DNA of 42,422 bases from an uncultured Chiayiivirga sp. (GTDB taxonomy: Bacteria > Pseudomonadota > Gammaproteobacteria > Xanthomonadales > Xanthomonadaceae). The notes under the pieces are model-generated. The model was not told where the DNA came from and ran no database searches. It saw nothing but the letters and a program-made list of their open reading frames with translations. Each line of letters begins with the position of its first letter. The first letter of the stretch is position 1. The translations under genes were made by a program, and so were the position numbers. Shown piece by piece: positions 41,212-42,422 of this stretch. The DNA lies in assembly GCA_934525595.1 (NCBI GenBank), contig CAKSZJ010000024.1:1-42422 (forward strand), written 5' to 3'.

Positions 41212-41937
41212 TCAGTACGTGCCGGTCGTCTGCGTGATCGTCACGTGGCAGCCGCCTTCGGTGGTGGCGAACACGTCCCACGTGGTGACGTCGTTCCCAC
41301 TGGCGGCACGGATCACAAGATGCTCGCCATGTGTGCCAAGGGACAGAATGGCGTGGACGGAGACTCCGGTCATCTGTATGTGGTTGACCGTGCCCGTCGT
41401 TGCCCGGTCGATCCACAGGCTGGAGGAAACCCCAACTTGGGTCGCAGTAAACTGGATGGTGTATCCGTTCCCGCAGCTGACGGTGAGTGCTCCAGCTTCC
41501 GTATCCAGGAACTGATGCGTATTCATGACGACCCGCGTTTGGAGGGGCTTGGGTGCGTCGTCGCCCGCTGGACCAGCAGGGCCGATGGGCCCCTCTGGAC
41601 CTGCCGGCCCCATCTCGCCGGCGGCTCCTTGTGGGCCTGCCGGGCCGGCAGGGCCGACCGCTACGCCAGGTGCGCAGGGTCCAAGCGCACCGGCGGCGTC
41701 GAAGCACAGCACCTCATTGCCATCTGCGGCACCGGGCAGCCCCGGAATCAGTACCCGCCCGGAATCTTCCACCGAGATGGCAGGTGAATTGTCTTGCTTG
41801 TGCACCTGGAAACTGGAGCCCGGGCTGGGTGTCACCACCACCTGTGCACTGGCGTGCGACGGCAGGCCGAGCAGGGCAAGGCTGCCTGCCATCAATGCGC
41901 AGCCGCGCAGGATCGGATTGAGCGAACGTGTATTCAT
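41212..41937 (-). CDS. secreted protein with short collagen-like repeat
   Basis: The 241-residue protein begins with a signal peptide (RGCALMAGSLALLGLPSHASA, cleaved near residue 31). A short N-terminal region (32-90) is followed by eleven uninterrupted Gly-X-Y triplets at residues 95-127 (GPAGPAGPQGAAGEMGPAG and onward), a collagen-like triple-helix stretch. The C-terminal 110 residues (NTHQFLDTEAGALTVSCGNGYTIQFTATQVGVSSSLWIDR) look beta-rich and may form a trimeric head. There are four cysteines after the signal. Bacterial collagen-like proteins are often surface or adhesive; the role here is unknown. It lies 69 bases downstream of the IPTL-CTERM-like gene, probably in one unit. The 135 bases between it and the acyl-CoA dehydrogenase show only a weak GTTGC/GCAAC hairpin. 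Confidence 0.75.
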   Translation of the reverse strand: MNTRSLNPILRGCALMAGSLALLGLPSHASAQVVVTPSPGSSFQVHKQDNSPAISVEDSGRVLIPGLPGAADGNEVLCFDAAGALGPCAPGVAVGPAGPAGPQGAAGEMGPAGPEGPIGPAGPAGDDAPKPLQTRVVMNTHQFLDTEAGALTVSCGNGYTIQFTATQVGVSSSLWIDRATTGTVNHIQMTGVSVHAILSLGTHGEHLVIRAASGNDVTTWDVFATTEGGCHVTITQTTGTY

Positions 41938-42006
41938 GTGGCGACCTTGATGTTGTTCTCGGTGAAGTGGTGTGGCGGAACGATGCCGGGACAGGCAGGG
42001 GATTGG

Positions 42007-42422
42007 CTAGCGGGCAGGGAGGCGGGCGACCCCGACCACGGCCAATAAACCGGCAAGGAGCATGAGCAACAGACTTGAGGTGGCCGGAATCGACTGTGCC
42101 ACGGCAGAGGTGCCGAACCAGCGAAAGTTGTTGCCCGAATTGATCGAGTTGAACGTGGCCGGCGTACCTGGCGCGATCCACTGCGAGCCGGCGGGTACAG
42201 CCTGGTCGGCAACGTCGATCCAACCGACCTGCTGCACGCCGCCCGGCGCCAGTGCCCATCGCGCCTGCGAGCCGGGCTGTGTGCTGCGTATCATCAGATG
42301 TGATCCGGATACGCCGTTCAGGCGCAGGGCATCGCTGATGGATTGGGCAGACTCAACTTCCAAGTGCAACACCCCCATATAAACCAGCCTGAGGCTGGAA
42401 AAAGAGGGAGTGTATTGCGATG
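42007..42422 (-). CDS. IPTL-CTERM-like exported protein (5' end outside window)
   Basis: The C-terminus has SIPATSSLLLMLLAGLLAVVGVARLPAR: an IP-x-T-type motif, one membrane helix and a short basic end. This is the layout of IPTL-CTERM sorting signals, which are thought to be recognised at the cell surface in many beta- and gammaproteobacteria. The part before it (GSHLMIRSTQPGSQARWALAPGGVQQVGWIDVADQ) appears beta-rich. An ATG at 42378 would give a 123-residue protein without a signal peptide. The frame is open without a stop to the window edge, so the real start is probably upstream and the gene is partial. Confidence 0.6.
   Translation of the reverse strand, partial: SQYTPSFSSLRLVYMGVLHLEVESAQSISDALRLNGVSGSHLMIRSTQPGSQARWALAPGGVQQVGWIDVADQAVPAGSQWIAPGTPATFNSINSGNNFRWFGTSAVAQSIPATSSLLLMLLAGLLAVVGVARLPAR

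Noticed and set aside
1..42422. tRNA, rRNA, CRISPR arrays, prophage or conjugative modules
   Set aside because: No cloverleaf, ribosomal segment, regularly spaced direct repeats, or capsid, integrase or type IV secretion genes were recognised; the PcfJ-like segment alone is not evidence of a conjugative element.

Overview
The window is GC-rich chromosomal DNA from a gammaproteobacterium, most likely of the Xanthomonadales/Lysobacterales. The pointers are a dihydrolipoamide dehydrogenase with its own N-terminal lipoyl domain beside aceF, a five-gene liu leucine/isovalerate cluster, a long TonB-dependent receptor, a FadE-type acyl-CoA dehydrogenase and an IPTL-CTERM-like C-terminus. This placement is inferred from gene content; no 16S gene is present.

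Layout. 1-2.5 kb: a secreted VWA protein with four tandem modules, then a junction where the 5' end of folE abuts the 3' end of groL. 2.6-3.3 kb: a vapBC toxin-antitoxin pair. 3.4-7.1 kb: a GMC oxidoreductase, an Npt-type nucleotide-transporter homologue and a DUF4442 hot-dog protein. 7.1-11.3 kb: REP-like repeats, fadE overlapping an alpha/beta-hydrolase gene, and a divergent TetR regulator with palindromes between them. 11.3-14.5 kb: a TonB-dependent receptor with a structured upstream region and a clear terminator. 14.6-16.4 kb: a decayed IS3-family element next to an older IS3 orfA remnant and carrying a nested IS1634-like fragment. 16.5-20.2 kb: radA and an unusual protein with a PcfJ-like and a HIRAN-like region. 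20.2-23.2 kb: prpF, a GlcD-type FAD oxidase and a DUF2061 membrane protein behind a good Fur box. 23.2-27.6 kb: a DUF6624-like lipoprotein/secreted protein, lpdA, aceF, and a small secreted protein behind a near-consensus sigma-54 promoter with an IHF-like site and upstream palindromes. 27.6-35.2 kb: liuABCDE with a divergent TetR gene and a perfect palindrome between them. 35.2-37.3 kb: overlapping triheme and diheme cytochrome c genes. 37.3-41.1 kb: a 3-hydroxybutyrate oligomer hydrolase and an acyl-CoA dehydrogenase. 41.2-42.4 kb: a collagen-like secreted protein and an IPTL-CTERM-like protein that probably starts beyond the window.

The common theme is acyl-CoA catabolism: fatty acids (fadE, a thioesterase-like protein, a second acyl-CoA dehydrogenase), leucine (liuABCDE to acetyl-CoA and acetoacetate), hydroxybutyrate oligomers, 2-methylcitrate-type intermediates (prpF), and pyruvate dehydrogenase E2/E3. 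Electrons from these and the GMC/GlcD flavoproteins would enter the respiratory chain, to which the c-type cytochromes also belong.

No tRNA, rRNA, CRISPR array or complete novel multi-gene system was recognised. The most unusual items are the sigma-54 regulatory unit before a small secreted protein, the PcfJ-like/HIRAN protein with its palindrome-rich leader, the folE/groL junction and the collagen-like/IPTL-CTERM pair.
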